This document shows positions 46,237 to 54,944 of a stretch of DNA of 64,000 bases, in pieces. Under the pieces are notes generated by a model, which made no database searches, was not told where the DNA came from, and worked only from the letters and a program-made list of their open reading frames with translations. Origin of the DNA: Vreelandella lutescens (GTDB lineage: Bacteria > Pseudomonadota > Gammaproteobacteria > Pseudomonadales > Halomonadaceae); the NCBI RefSeq assembly GCF_014640815.1, contig NZ_BMHM01000001.1, positions 496,001 to 560,000 on the forward strand, read 5' to 3'. Position 1 is the stretch's first letter; each line of letters opens with the position of its first letter. A program made the translations under genes and the position numbers.

Positions 46237-47033
46237 CGCTTGCCTGCCGCTGGTGCCCCCAGCGGCGGCAGCTGAGCGGTTTCTGTGACCACCTGGGCAA
46301 GCTGTGCAGCGTAGTGTTGAACGAGCCGTTTGCCCAGGGCGGCGTTGGCTTGGCTGGCATCTCCGGCTACGCCGTGCTGGCTGAGATCCTCTCCTAACCA
46401 CGCAAAGGCGGCACTGCCTTCTGGGCTGACCAACGCACCGTTGGCCGGTGTGGCTGGCAGGGTGGGCGTGTAGCCTTCAAGCGTGACTAACTGCGGTGCT
46501 AAGTGCTGCATCATAGCGGTTTCCAGCAGGCCACCGTGTAGCCCGTAGCGCAGCTCATCGGCGTTCATGGCACCTTCCAATGCGGGCAGCCGTGTGTAGG
46601 TTGCCTTTACCACGCGCATCGCGCAGCGCCGACGCAGCGTGAGCGCGGCTAAGTCCATCACTGCTTTATTGCCACCATGGCTATTAATCAGCACTAGCTT
46701 ATGAATGCCTGCGCGGGCAATGCTCTCGCCGTAGGCTTCAAGCGTGGCAATGGCCAGCGGTGCGGGCAGGCTGAGCGTGCCTGCAAAGCTTGCGTGTTCG
46801 TCGCTGGCACCCACTGCAATGGTGGGAAGGCACAGCACCTCGACGCTGGCGTCCGCCTTTTCTAGCTGTTCCAGCATGGCAGCCTGCAACCCCTCACCAA
46901 TGATCAGGTCGGTGCCGAGTGGCAGGTGCGTGCCATGCTGCTCAATCGCCCCAAGGGTAATCACCGCCACAGGGTCGCGTTGGGCAAGGGTATTCAGTTG
47001 AGGGGCGGTTAGGTGCTGCCAGTGATAAACCAT
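46233..47033 (-). CDS. Creatininase/ArfB-family amidohydrolase
   Basis: 266 residues. Metal ligands sit in ITLGAIEQHGTHLPLGTD (E, H, D) and later in LINSHGGNKA and HGGLLETAMM. The family includes creatininase, mycofactocin MftE and archaeal ArfB, which deformylates the pyrimidine product of GTP cyclohydrolase. Next to ribA and a RibD reductase the ArfB-like role is attractive, but not proven. It converges with ribA with a 4-base overlap and follows fkbM by 25 bases. Confidence 0.88.
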   Translation of the reverse strand: MVYHWQHLTAPQLNTLAQRDPVAVITLGAIEQHGTHLPLGTDLIIGEGLQAAMLEQLEKADASVEVLCLPTIAVGASDEHASFAGTLSLPAPLAIATLEAYGESIARAGIHKLVLINSHGGNKAVMDLAALTLRRRCAMRVVKATYTRLPALEGAMNADELRYGLHGGLLETAMMQHLAPQLVTLEGYTPTLPATPANGALVSPEGSAAFAWLGEDLSQHGVAGDASQANAALGKRLVQHYAAQLAQVVTETAQLPPLGAPAAGKR

Positions 47034-47058
47034 AAAATCTCGTTAGCGTTGGCGTATT

Positions 47059-47862
47059 TTAGAGAGAAGCGCTGGGCGCAGTGCGGGAAGAAGCCAGTAG
47101 CGGGTGGTTGCTGCGGCAGGCGTAAATATCGCCCGAGGCGAGCTGCTCAGCGCCTTCGGCTAACCACGTGGCCATGGCGTCTGGCGTCAACCAGGTATCA
47201 AAGCGGAACTGGCGCTGCTCTCCGGCAATGGCGTTAAAGCGGTAGTCGCCTAGGCGGTTAATCTGCTCTAGGCAGGCGTGGCTGACGTCTAGCATACCCG
47301 CTACAAACTCCACCGAGAGGGCGGCCACGGGGTGGCTTAGGCCCTGCAGCACCTCGGCTTCAAAACCCTCCACATCAATTTTGATAAACCGCGGTTCGCC
47401 AAAGCGCTCAATCAGCGCATCTAACGTGGTCATCTCTACTTGCAGGGTGTGTTCCCAGCGCACGCGCTGAAAGCCGGGGTTGCGCTCACCTACTTGGCTG
47501 CGCCATTCGGTGGCCAGGGTAGAAAGTGTGGGGTTACCCACGCTAATCGCAATGTCCGCATGGCCAGGCTCGGGGCCAACCGCCATAGGCAACAGCGTAA
47601 TATGCGGGCTTTTTAACAGTCGCTGAAACCACTTGGCCAGCACTGGCTGTGGCTCCAGAGCAATCACCTGAGCGCCTAGCGCTTGAAAAGCAGCGCTGCG
47701 GTCACCTAAGTGAGCGCCAACATCGAAAGCGATATCGCCCGGTGCTAAAAAAGGCTGATAGAGTCGCTTTAAGCTGCGTTGACGCCCAGGCCGCCAGTAA
47801 ATGAACAGTGAGCGGGCCAAGCCGCTGGCGCTGCGTAGCTGCTGTAGCGTCGAAAAGGGCAT
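47059..47862 (-). CDS. FkbM-family methyltransferase
   Basis: 267 residues. SAM fold: IAFDVGAHLGDRSAAFQALG, then IALEPQPVLAKWF, and the family hallmark FIKIDVEGFEAEVLQGL. Such enzymes methylate sugars or lipids at a hydroxyl. Its ATG directly abuts the opgH stop, so it is in the opgGH operon and may modify the osmoregulated glucan. Confidence 0.9.
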   Translation of the reverse strand: MPFSTLQQLRSASGLARSLFIYWRPGRQRSLKRLYQPFLAPGDIAFDVGAHLGDRSAAFQALGAQVIALEPQPVLAKWFQRLLKSPHITLLPMAVGPEPGHADIAISVGNPTLSTLATEWRSQVGERNPGFQRVRWEHTLQVEMTTLDALIERFGEPRFIKIDVEGFEAEVLQGLSHPVAALSVEFVAGMLDVSHACLEQINRLGDYRFNAIAGEQRQFRFDTWLTPDAMATWLAEGAEQLASGDIYACRSNHPLLASSRTAPSASL

Positions 47863-49833
47863 TTAGTGAGGCTCCTTAGCGCGAGAGGTGGGCGGCTTAT
47901 GAGGGGCTTTAACGGGTTTGAGCAGCTGGCAGGGCATGTCGCCATATAGCTCACTGGGCGGCATGTTCAGCATGGCAGGCTCTCGCATATTAATGACCTG
48001 GGGGCTGCGCGCCGTTAAATCTGCAAAATCTTTTAGCAACACGGGCTTCAAACTGATACTGGGCGTATGCAGTAGGCCAAAACGATGGCTAACAACGCCG
48101 CCCCAGGTGCCACTGCTGGAGTATTTTACCAACGGCGCGGCGGCCACTAGCCCAAGCCAAGCGGGCGTCAGCCATCCAAAGGCGGATGGCGAAAAGAGCA
48201 TGATCACCCCCGCCCATAGCGCGCCACACAGCGTCATCCAACCGGTGTGCCGCCACGTTTCGCGCCAGCTTAACGAGCGTTCGCCCCGGTGCTGGGTCTG
48301 CCAGTCGATGGCACGGCCAATTAAAACGTTAATGATAAACAGGCTGTGCCATGCCATCATCAGCGGTGCTATCAGTGCAGCAAATACTACCTCCAGCAGC
48401 GTGCTGGCTACTAGCTTAACGCGTCCGCCAAAAGCATGGGGGCATTGGCAAAAAGTCAGCAGTAAGCCCAGTAGCTTAGGCGCGATCAGCATGCCTAAGG
48501 TAGTGATTAACAGCCACAGGGAGAGTGCCTTGGGTAGCAGCGGTTCAGCGGCGTCGTCAATCGCATGATAGCCCACCATCAAGCTGGTACATACCAGTAG
48601 TCCCAGCCATACCAGCGATGATAGGTAGGCAAACGCCCCAAAGAAGAAGTGCAGGCGGCTGATAAAGTGGAAGCCCGCACCGGTGAGCAGTCGCAGGTGC
48701 TGCAAGTTACCCTGCAGCCAACGGCGGTCGCGCTTGGCAAAATCGAGTAGGTTGCTGGGCATGGCCTCAAAGCTGTTGCGCGAGGCGCTGGCGTGTGGGT
48801 TGCGACGAGAAAGCGCTGCTGTCGCTGAAGTATCCAGCAGCACCTGCCAGCCGCCGCGTTTGAGTAGCGCTGCTTCAACAAAATCATGGCTGAGCAGTTC
48901 GCCCCCCAGCGGCGGTTTACCCGATAGTGTGGGCAGCCCCGCATGGGCCATAAAGGCACGCGTGCGAATAATCGCATTATGCCCCCAATAGTTAGCGGCA
49001 TCGCCTTGCCAAAAGCTTTGGCCAGCCGCCAGCATAGGGCTATATAAAGCCGAGGCTAGCTGCGTAAAACGGCCAAACAGCGTGTGCTGACCGACCGGGA
49101 TCGGCACGGTTTGAATCAAGCCTACGGTGGGGTAGCGCTGCATTTGATGCACCATGTGCAGCAGCGTGTCGCCACTCATTAGGCTGTCGGCATCTAGCAC
49201 GATCATATAGTCGTAGCGACGCCCCCAGCGGCGGCAGAAGTCGGCGATGTTGCCTGCTTTGCGTCCGTGGTTATTGGGGCGGCGACGGTAGTGAACGGCT
49301 AACTGCCCGGCCAGACGCTGCTGAAGCGCGGCCACGTGGGCGGCTTCCTCCTTGGCCTGGGCAGCATCTTGGGTGTCACTCAGGATAAAGACTTCAAAGT
49401 GCTGGCGGATAACCTTGGCCGCATCGTCCGCCTGAGGCGCGGGCTGCTGTAAAAGCGAGCGGCAGGTAGCTTCCAGCCCGGCAATGGTGGGAATGGGTGG
49501 CTCGGCGTAAATGGGCATCACCAGCGCGGTACGACTGACCAGGCGGCTTGTCGTAGGGCGCTCGGCCGTTAAGCGTTTCAAGCTTAATGGGTCCAGGCGT
49601 AGGGCGCAGATCACGAAGCCACACACGGCTCCCCAGAAGGCTAGCGCAATCCAGCTGAAGGTCAGGCCAAACAGCGTCAGCATGGTGACTCGCCAGCCCA
49701 GGGCTAAATTAGCCACCACCTGTGCCATGGCGACGCAGCCCGCAATGCTAGAGCCAATGACTAGGGTGGCTAGCAGTGCGCGCCGGGCATTCAGCCAAGG
49801 AATGGACGGTATCAACGCCGCTGAATTATGCAT
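47863..49833 (-). CDS. opgH: Glucans biosynthesis glucosyltransferase H
   Basis: 656 residues from the ATG at 49833, which overlaps the opgG stop; a longer start at 49875 lies inside opgG. Family 2 glycosyltransferase with YDYMIVLDADSLMSGD, SHDFVEAALLKRGGW and KRDRRWLQGNLQHL (D, D, QxxRW catalytic set), and multiple membrane helices. It makes the beta-1,2-glucan backbone and passes it across the inner membrane, with OpgG in the periplasm. Confidence 0.95.
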   Translation of the reverse strand: MHNSAALIPSIPWLNARRALLATLVIGSSIAGCVAMAQVVANLALGWRVTMLTLFGLTFSWIALAFWGAVCGFVICALRLDPLSLKRLTAERPTTSRLVSRTALVMPIYAEPPIPTIAGLEATCRSLLQQPAPQADDAAKVIRQHFEVFILSDTQDAAQAKEEAAHVAALQQRLAGQLAVHYRRRPNNHGRKAGNIADFCRRWGRRYDYMIVLDADSLMSGDTLLHMVHQMQRYPTVGLIQTVPIPVGQHTLFGRFTQLASALYSPMLAAGQSFWQGDAANYWGHNAIIRTRAFMAHAGLPTLSGKPPLGGELLSHDFVEAALLKRGGWQVLLDTSATAALSRRNPHASASRNSFEAMPSNLLDFAKRDRRWLQGNLQHLRLLTGAGFHFISRLHFFFGAFAYLSSLVWLGLLVCTSLMVGYHAIDDAAEPLLPKALSLWLLITTLGMLIAPKLLGLLLTFCQCPHAFGGRVKLVASTLLEVVFAALIAPLMMAWHSLFIINVLIGRAIDWQTQHRGERSLSWRETWRHTGWMTLCGALWAGVIMLFSPSAFGWLTPAWLGLVAAAPLVKYSSSGTWGGVVSHRFGLLHTPSISLKPVLLKDFADLTARSPQVINMREPAMLNMPPSELYGDMPCQLLKPVKAPHKPPTSRAKEPH

Positions 49834-51355
49834 CGGGATACCACACGTAATTCCAGGTTTCGGTGACCGGCTCACCGTCGCGCATCAGCCGTAAACGGAT
49901 ATCGCTGGGCTCACTGCTAGGAGGTAGCCTGAACGTCGCGCGTCGGCCGTTATCGGGCAGCACCTTCACCTGGGGCAGCAGCGCTTCGCCATTGATCACG
50001 CTGATATCCAGCGTGAGTTCTGCATCGGTCGCTAGCTCCTCTAAAGCGCCTCCAGCAAAATCGACCACAAACTGGCGCTGCCCAGCAGAAGGGGAGTCCG
50101 CTTCCCCTGGCACGGCGGCAGTACCGTGGCGGGTGCGTACCACTTGCCCCAGTGCGTGTTCTTCAGGCTGCTCGTTCAAGGTGTAAGTGCGGTAGTGCAG
50201 GCGCTGGGAGTCACCGGCGTTAAGCGCTTCATCGGCTACCCAATAGGCCACGATATTGTCGTGGGTTTCATCCGGTGTGGGAATTTCCACCAGCTCCACG
50301 TGGCCGTTGCCCCACGCCTCCAGCGGCTCAACCCACTGGCTGGGGCGGCGGTGGTAGTGGGCCTCTAGGTCTAGGTAGCGGTCGAAGTCGCGCTCGCGCT
50401 GCATCAGGCCAAACCCTTGGGGCGCGTCATCGGTGAAGCTGGAAATCCGTACTTCAGCAGGGTTGCTCAACGGCCGCCAGATCCATTCACCGCTGCCGGT
50501 ATGCATCAGCAGGCTGTCGGAGTCATGCACCTGAGGGCGGAAGTCATCTGGCCGCTCGGCACTGGCCTCACCGAAGGTGAACATACTGGTGAGTGGCGCA
50601 ATGCCTACTTTCTCTATATCGCTGCGAGCAAAAATTTCGGCTTCAACTTCCGCTTCAGTGTGCTCGCCTGGCGTCAGGGTAAAACGATAGGCACCGCTCA
50701 GCGATGGGCTATCCATCAGCGCCATCAGTGTTACGCTCTCGGCGTCGCTGTCAGGGGTGACCAGCCAAAATTCGCGAAAGGCAGGAAACTCTTCGCCCTG
50801 GGAGGAGGCGGTATTGATCGCCAACCCTCGGGTGGATAATCCGTAGGCTTGATGTTGGCCCACCAAACGAAAGTAGCTGGCCCCTAAAAACACCGCGAAT
50901 TCGTCTGCGTAGTCGGGGTTATTGATCGGATAGTGGAGCCGAAAGCCAGCATGGCCGCTGCCGCTAAGATCATGTTCGAGCAGCTCGCTGGCCTCACCGT
51001 CGTAGCGAAAGTCGTCGGCAGTGAAGTCGAGCGGCACGACATCGCCGTTTTCAACCCTATTCAACGTCACCGGCGTCTGGAATAGAAAGCCGCTATGAAA
51101 GAGCTGTAGGCTGAAAGGGCTTTCAGCGCGCCAGTAGGCACGTTCAGGGTTAAAGCGTATTTGCCGGTAGCCGTCGTAGGTAAGCGCTTGCAGAGCATCC
51201 GGCAATGTGGATTGCGGTGCTTGATAAGGAGTGGCCGCTAACTGTTTGGCACGTTCTACTACCTGTTGAAAAACCGTATCTTCGCTGGCGGAGGCGGGGA
51301 GAGCGAGTACCCAGCTAAGTGACAGCATCCATTTTGCAGCAGTACGACAAGCCAT
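49826..51355 (-). CDS. opgG: Glucans biosynthesis protein G
   Basis: 509 residues from the ATG at 51355 (GGAA upstream); the frame extends to 51397 without a better site. Signal peptide ending LPASAS; mature OpgG motifs include YRQIRFNPERAYW, LFHSGFLF, GASYFRLVGQHQAYGLSTRGLA (catalytic region in the family) and WIWRPLSNP. It acts in the periplasm on nascent glucan. Confidence 0.94.
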   Translation of the reverse strand: MACRTAAKWMLSLSWVLALPASASEDTVFQQVVERAKQLAATPYQAPQSTLPDALQALTYDGYRQIRFNPERAYWRAESPFSLQLFHSGFLFQTPVTLNRVENGDVVPLDFTADDFRYDGEASELLEHDLSGSGHAGFRLHYPINNPDYADEFAVFLGASYFRLVGQHQAYGLSTRGLAINTASSQGEEFPAFREFWLVTPDSDAESVTLMALMDSPSLSGAYRFTLTPGEHTEAEVEAEIFARSDIEKVGIAPLTSMFTFGEASAERPDDFRPQVHDSDSLLMHTGSGEWIWRPLSNPAEVRISSFTDDAPQGFGLMQRERDFDRYLDLEAHYHRRPSQWVEPLEAWGNGHVELVEIPTPDETHDNIVAYWVADEALNAGDSQRLHYRTYTLNEQPEEHALGQVVRTRHGTAAVPGEADSPSAGQRQFVVDFAGGALEELATDAELTLDISVINGEALLPQVKVLPDNGRRATFRLPPSSEPSDIRLRLMRDGEPVTETWNYVWYPDA

Positions 51356-51536
51356 GGGCGAGTTCCTTTCGTTACCTGATAAGAGAGTCAATAGCACGTC
51401 ATTGTGTGAAATATTTAAACAAAAACTATACGCTTAACAAGTTAGGTTAAAAAATGGCAGTTTAAACGCAGCGAGGCGTGTGTGCCGCTGGTCGGTTATA
51501 CCGCTGATGTTCTCTTCAACGCTAGTGGTGGTATGA

Positions 51537-53135
51537 ATGCTTCGTCTCCTAATCACGGCCTGTGTGTTAAACCTGCTGCTGGTAATGCCTTTGTGGTGGC
51601 GCTTCGGCACGCTGGGGTCGCCACTCATTGCCTGGGAAGCTTGGATCATTGCCCCAGCCATGCTGCTGTTGCCTCCTGGCAGGTGGCGGCTCTGGAGTGG
51701 GGTAAGTGTTGTCAGCGTGGTGGCGCTGATAACGGCGGCAAACTTAGGTGAGGCAGCGACGTTTACTGCCTTCGGAAGGCCGTTAAACCTCTACCTGGAC
51801 GTGCCGCTGGTGCGCTCTATCTATCACCTGCTAGTGGGTAATGTAGGCCAACTTGCGGCAATTTGCCTGATGCTGCTAGGCAGTGCGCTGCTGCTGAGCT
51901 TGCTGTGGCTGATGCTGCGACTGCTGATGCCGGTTAATGCACCCGTGCGCCGGGGGTTGCCTGGCAAAGTCGCCGCCTGCCTGCTGGTAGGTGCTGTGTG
52001 TTTGTCCTTGTTAGAGGCGAATCGCTACCGCTTGGTTCCCCACACGGCGCTGCCGATGGTGAATACCGCCCGTTTTCAGTGGTCACAAGTCGTAGAGACG
52101 CATCGTGCGCGTGAAGCATTTACCGAGCAGTTGGAAGAGACGCCGCTGGCGGCTCAAGCGCTGCCCGGCTTGGCGGAGCGGAACGTGCTGCTGACGTTTA
52201 TTGAATCCTACGGCGTCTCTGCGCTCAATGACCCTCGTTATAACCGCACGCTGCTACTGACCTTAGAAGATATTCAACGCCGGTTATCAGAAAGTGAGCT
52301 GCATGTGGTGTCGGGGCTGGTGGAGTCTCCGATTCGCGGCGGTCAGTCGTGGCTTGCCCACGCCACGGCGTTGAGCGGGCGGTGGATCGACAATCAGCTG
52401 TGGTACCGGTTGATGCTGGATAGCAGCCACGCCACGATGATTGATGACTTTCGCGCCACCGGGCAGCGTACGCTGAGCGTAATGCCTGCTATTACGTTGG
52501 CATGGCCTGAAGGGCGCGCCTACGGTTTTGACGAGATTGCCGCTGCCAAGGATATTCCCTATGCAGGGCCGCCGCTCAATTGGGTCACCATGCCGGACCA
52601 GTTCACACTGGACTATACCCAGCGAGAGTTACTGGGCGATGCGCCCGTATTTGCGCAATTAGCGTTGATTTCCAGCCATGCCCCCTGGACCCCCATCCTG
52701 CCCGTGTTAGAGAACTGGTCGCTGGTGGGCGATGGCAGTATCTATGCGCCCTGGGAAAACGCAGGCGACCCGCCTGAAGTGATTTGGCGAGATTTAGAGC
52801 GTATCCGCGACCATTACGCTTGGTCGGTGGACTACGCGGTGAGCGTGACAGGGCGCTGGGCGGCGAGAGTGGCCGATGAGCAAACGCTGCTGATGGTACT
52901 GGGCGACCATCAAGCCGCACCGTTGATTACTGGCGATGATGCCAGTGCCGCCGTGCCGGTGCATATTATTAGCGGCGATCCGGCATTACTGGCACCGTTT
53001 AAACAGCGCGGCTTTGTGGATGGCATGCTGCCTCCGTTAGCGCGCCCGGAGGATGCGCCTCGTATGAGCCAGCTACGCCACTGGCTACAGCAGGATTTTG
53101 GCACGGCTGCACAACCACCAAGGACGACACCATGA
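51537..53135 (+). CDS. Membrane-bound sulfatase-fold phosphotransferase-like protein
   Basis: 532 residues. Several N-terminal membrane segments (about 1-165) then a periplasmic alkaline-phosphatase/sulfatase-superfamily domain: NVLLTFIESYGVSAL resembles the LTA-synthase/OpgB start, RGGQSWLAHATALSG would hold the nucleophile, and MVLGDHQAAP the late metal ligands. Divergent from opgG. It could attach phosphoglycerol or phosphoethanolamine to an envelope glycan, perhaps the OPG. The product is inferred. Confidence 0.72.
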   Translation: MLRLLITACVLNLLLVMPLWWRFGTLGSPLIAWEAWIIAPAMLLLPPGRWRLWSGVSVVSVVALITAANLGEAATFTAFGRPLNLYLDVPLVRSIYHLLVGNVGQLAAICLMLLGSALLLSLLWLMLRLLMPVNAPVRRGLPGKVAACLLVGAVCLSLLEANRYRLVPHTALPMVNTARFQWSQVVETHRAREAFTEQLEETPLAAQALPGLAERNVLLTFIESYGVSALNDPRYNRTLLLTLEDIQRRLSESELHVVSGLVESPIRGGQSWLAHATALSGRWIDNQLWYRLMLDSSHATMIDDFRATGQRTLSVMPAITLAWPEGRAYGFDEIAAAKDIPYAGPPLNWVTMPDQFTLDYTQRELLGDAPVFAQLALISSHAPWTPILPVLENWSLVGDGSIYAPWENAGDPPEVIWRDLERIRDHYAWSVDYAVSVTGRWAARVADEQTLLMVLGDHQAAPLITGDDASAAVPVHIISGDPALLAPFKQRGFVDGMLPPLARPEDAPRMSQLRHWLQQDFGTAAQPPRTTP

Positions 53136-54541
53136 TTCAACCGGTAATTCTAAGCGGCGGCAGCGGCACCCGGCTTTGGCCGCTCTCCCGCGAGCAGATG
53201 CCCAAACAGTTTTTGCGCTTAACCGGCGAGCAGAGCCTGCTTCAGCAAACGCTCGCTCGCCTTGAGGGCTTAACGACGCTGCCGCCCATGCTAATGGGCC
53301 ATCACTCGCACCGGTTTCTAATGGCTGAGCAACTGCGTGAAGCTCAGCAAGCGGGCCAGATTGTGCTAGAGCCAGCAGGGCGCAATACCGCGCCTGCGAT
53401 TGCCTGCGCGGCGCTGTTGGCGCGCCAATCCGGCGAAGACCCGCTGCTGTTAGTACTGCCTGCTGACCACGTGATAGGCGATGCGGGAGCGTTTGCCGAC
53501 AGCGTGCAGCGTGCCGTGCCGCTGGCAGAGCAGGGCTATTTAGTCACGTTTGGCGTGGTGCCAACCCATCCGGAAACGGGCTATGGCTACATTGCCTGTG
53601 GTGACGTGTTAGGCGAGGGCCACCACTTGGCCGCGTTTATTGAAAAACCGGCGCTGGAACGGGCTAAAGCACTGCTTGAGCAGGGCGACACGCTTTGGAA
53701 TAGCGGCATGTTTTTGCTGCGTGCCTCCCGCTATTTGGCGGAGCTGGAGCGGCTTCAGCCCAGCATGCTGGCGGCCTGCCAAGAGGCGGTGGCCTGTGCC
53801 CACCGTGACCTGGACTTTCTGCGCTTGGATGAGCAGGCGTTTCAACGCTGCCCCAGTGAGTCGATTGATTACGCGGTGATGGAGCACTGCGCGCAGGCAG
53901 CCGTGGTGCCGTTGGATGCTCAGTGGAGCGATATTGGCAGCTTTGATGCGCTGATGGCGACCCACACCCCTGATGCGGCTGGCAACGTGGTGACAGGCGA
54001 TGGCGTACTGAGCGATACCCGCCGCTCGCTCGTGGTGGCGAACCACCGCTTAGTCGCCACGCTGGGTGTTGAAGACCTGATTGTGGTGGAAACCTCAGAC
54101 AGCGTGCTGGTAGCGCATAGAGACCAAGCGCAGGGCGTTAAGCAGCTAGTGGCAGCGCTTACCCAAGCGGGGCGCAGCGAGCCGCAGACGTCGCCCCAAG
54201 TACATCGCCCTTGGGGCAGTTTTCAGGCCATGGACAGCGGCGAACGCTACCAAGTGAAGCATATCACCGTGCGCCCTGGTGCGCGGCTTTCGCTGCAGCG
54301 CCACCATCACCGCGCCGAGCACTGGGTGGTGGTGAGCGGCACGGCCAAGGTCACGGTGGACGAGCGCACGTTTTTGGTCAGCGAGAACCAGTCTACTTAC
54401 ATCCCCATTGGCGCGCTGCACCGCTTGGAGAATCCGGGCAAAATCCCGCTAGAGCTGATTGAGGTGCAGTCCGGTAGCTACTTGGGCGAGGATGATATCG
54501 AACGCTTAGACGACGTATACGCTCGCCATAGCGACGAGTAA
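53132..54541 (+). CDS. Mannose-1-phosphate guanylyltransferase/mannose-6-phosphate isomerase
   Basis: 469 residues, AlgA/ManC/CpsB type. N-terminal nucleotidyltransferase: VILSGGSGTRLWPLSREQMPK, then LVLPADHVI and FIEKP. C-terminal cupin-type isomerase half: PWGSFQAMDSG, RPGARLSLQRHHHRAEHWVVV and IPIGALHRLENPGK. It supplies GDP-mannose for polysaccharide. The ATG overlaps the previous stop (ATGA), so the two are coupled. Confidence 0.95.
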   Translation: MIQPVILSGGSGTRLWPLSREQMPKQFLRLTGEQSLLQQTLARLEGLTTLPPMLMGHHSHRFLMAEQLREAQQAGQIVLEPAGRNTAPAIACAALLARQSGEDPLLLVLPADHVIGDAGAFADSVQRAVPLAEQGYLVTFGVVPTHPETGYGYIACGDVLGEGHHLAAFIEKPALERAKALLEQGDTLWNSGMFLLRASRYLAELERLQPSMLAACQEAVACAHRDLDFLRLDEQAFQRCPSESIDYAVMEHCAQAAVVPLDAQWSDIGSFDALMATHTPDAAGNVVTGDGVLSDTRRSLVVANHRLVATLGVEDLIVVETSDSVLVAHRDQAQGVKQLVAALTQAGRSEPQTSPQVHRPWGSFQAMDSGERYQVKHITVRPGARLSLQRHHHRAEHWVVVSGTAKVTVDERTFLVSENQSTYIPIGALHRLENPGKIPLELIEVQSGSYLGEDDIERLDDVYARHSDE

Positions 54542-54550
54542 TTGCTCTTA

Positions 54551-54580
54551 TTTACCAATAACAGGTTTACCAATAACAGG
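54551..54580. repeat. Tandem 15-base duplication between convergent genes
   Basis: TTTACCAATAACAGG occurs twice in succession, followed by the beginning of a third copy (CTTACCAG). It lies in the 40-base gap between the ManC-type gene and a small membrane-protein gene. Confidence 0.85.
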
Positions 54581-54581
54581 C

Positions 54582-54932
54582 TTACCAGAGCCAGCTGCCC
54601 GGCCTTGCCGGTGGCTGGCCTTTACGCACGGCCACCCAGCCAAGAATACAGCGCACGCCTAGCCATACCACTAGCAGCGGCCACAGCAGCGTGCCAATAA
54701 AGATCAGGCTCAGCGTGAAGGTAACGAGAAAATAGAGGCTGCCAATCCAGAACGTGCGGATCATGTAGCGGTAATGGGCCTGCAGCCAGGGTGCTGCCTC
54801 TTTCCGATAGACATAAGCGATAATCACACCGATCAACAGGGTGATGTTGGCCGTGACCAGCCCTGCTAAATAGAGGGCATAAATAATTTGCGGCGGACGC
54901 GTATCCTCTTTGGGAAGGTATCGTTCGGTCAT
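54582..54932 (-). CDS. Small three-helix membrane protein, DUF4870-like, copy 1
   Basis: 116 residues from the ATG at 54932 (GAGG 7 bases upstream). Three membrane segments and the pattern YALYLAGLVT, IGVIIAYVYRKEAAPWLQAHYRYMIRTFWIG that is shared with copy 2 at 55881. Function unknown. It starts 12 bases after the acyltransferase stop, so the three genes are in one operon. Confidence 0.82.
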   Translation of the reverse strand: MTERYLPKEDTRPPQIIYALYLAGLVTANITLLIGVIIAYVYRKEAAPWLQAHYRYMIRTFWIGSLYFLVTFTLSLIFIGTLLWPLLVVWLGVRCILGWVAVRKGQPPARPGSWLW

Positions 54933-54944
54933 GTCTATCCTCAC

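Noticed and set aside
38893..47033. Simple riboflavin biosynthesis operon
   Set aside because: No RibD deaminase domain, RibE, RibH or functional RibB is present, and the neighbours are sugar, lipid and membrane enzymes.
41280..47862. Known toxoflavin-type cluster
   Set aside because: It shares GTP cyclohydrolase, a RibD part and a methyltransferase, but the other toxoflavin genes are absent, and PTPS-, CDP-alcohol- and flippase-like genes are foreign to it.
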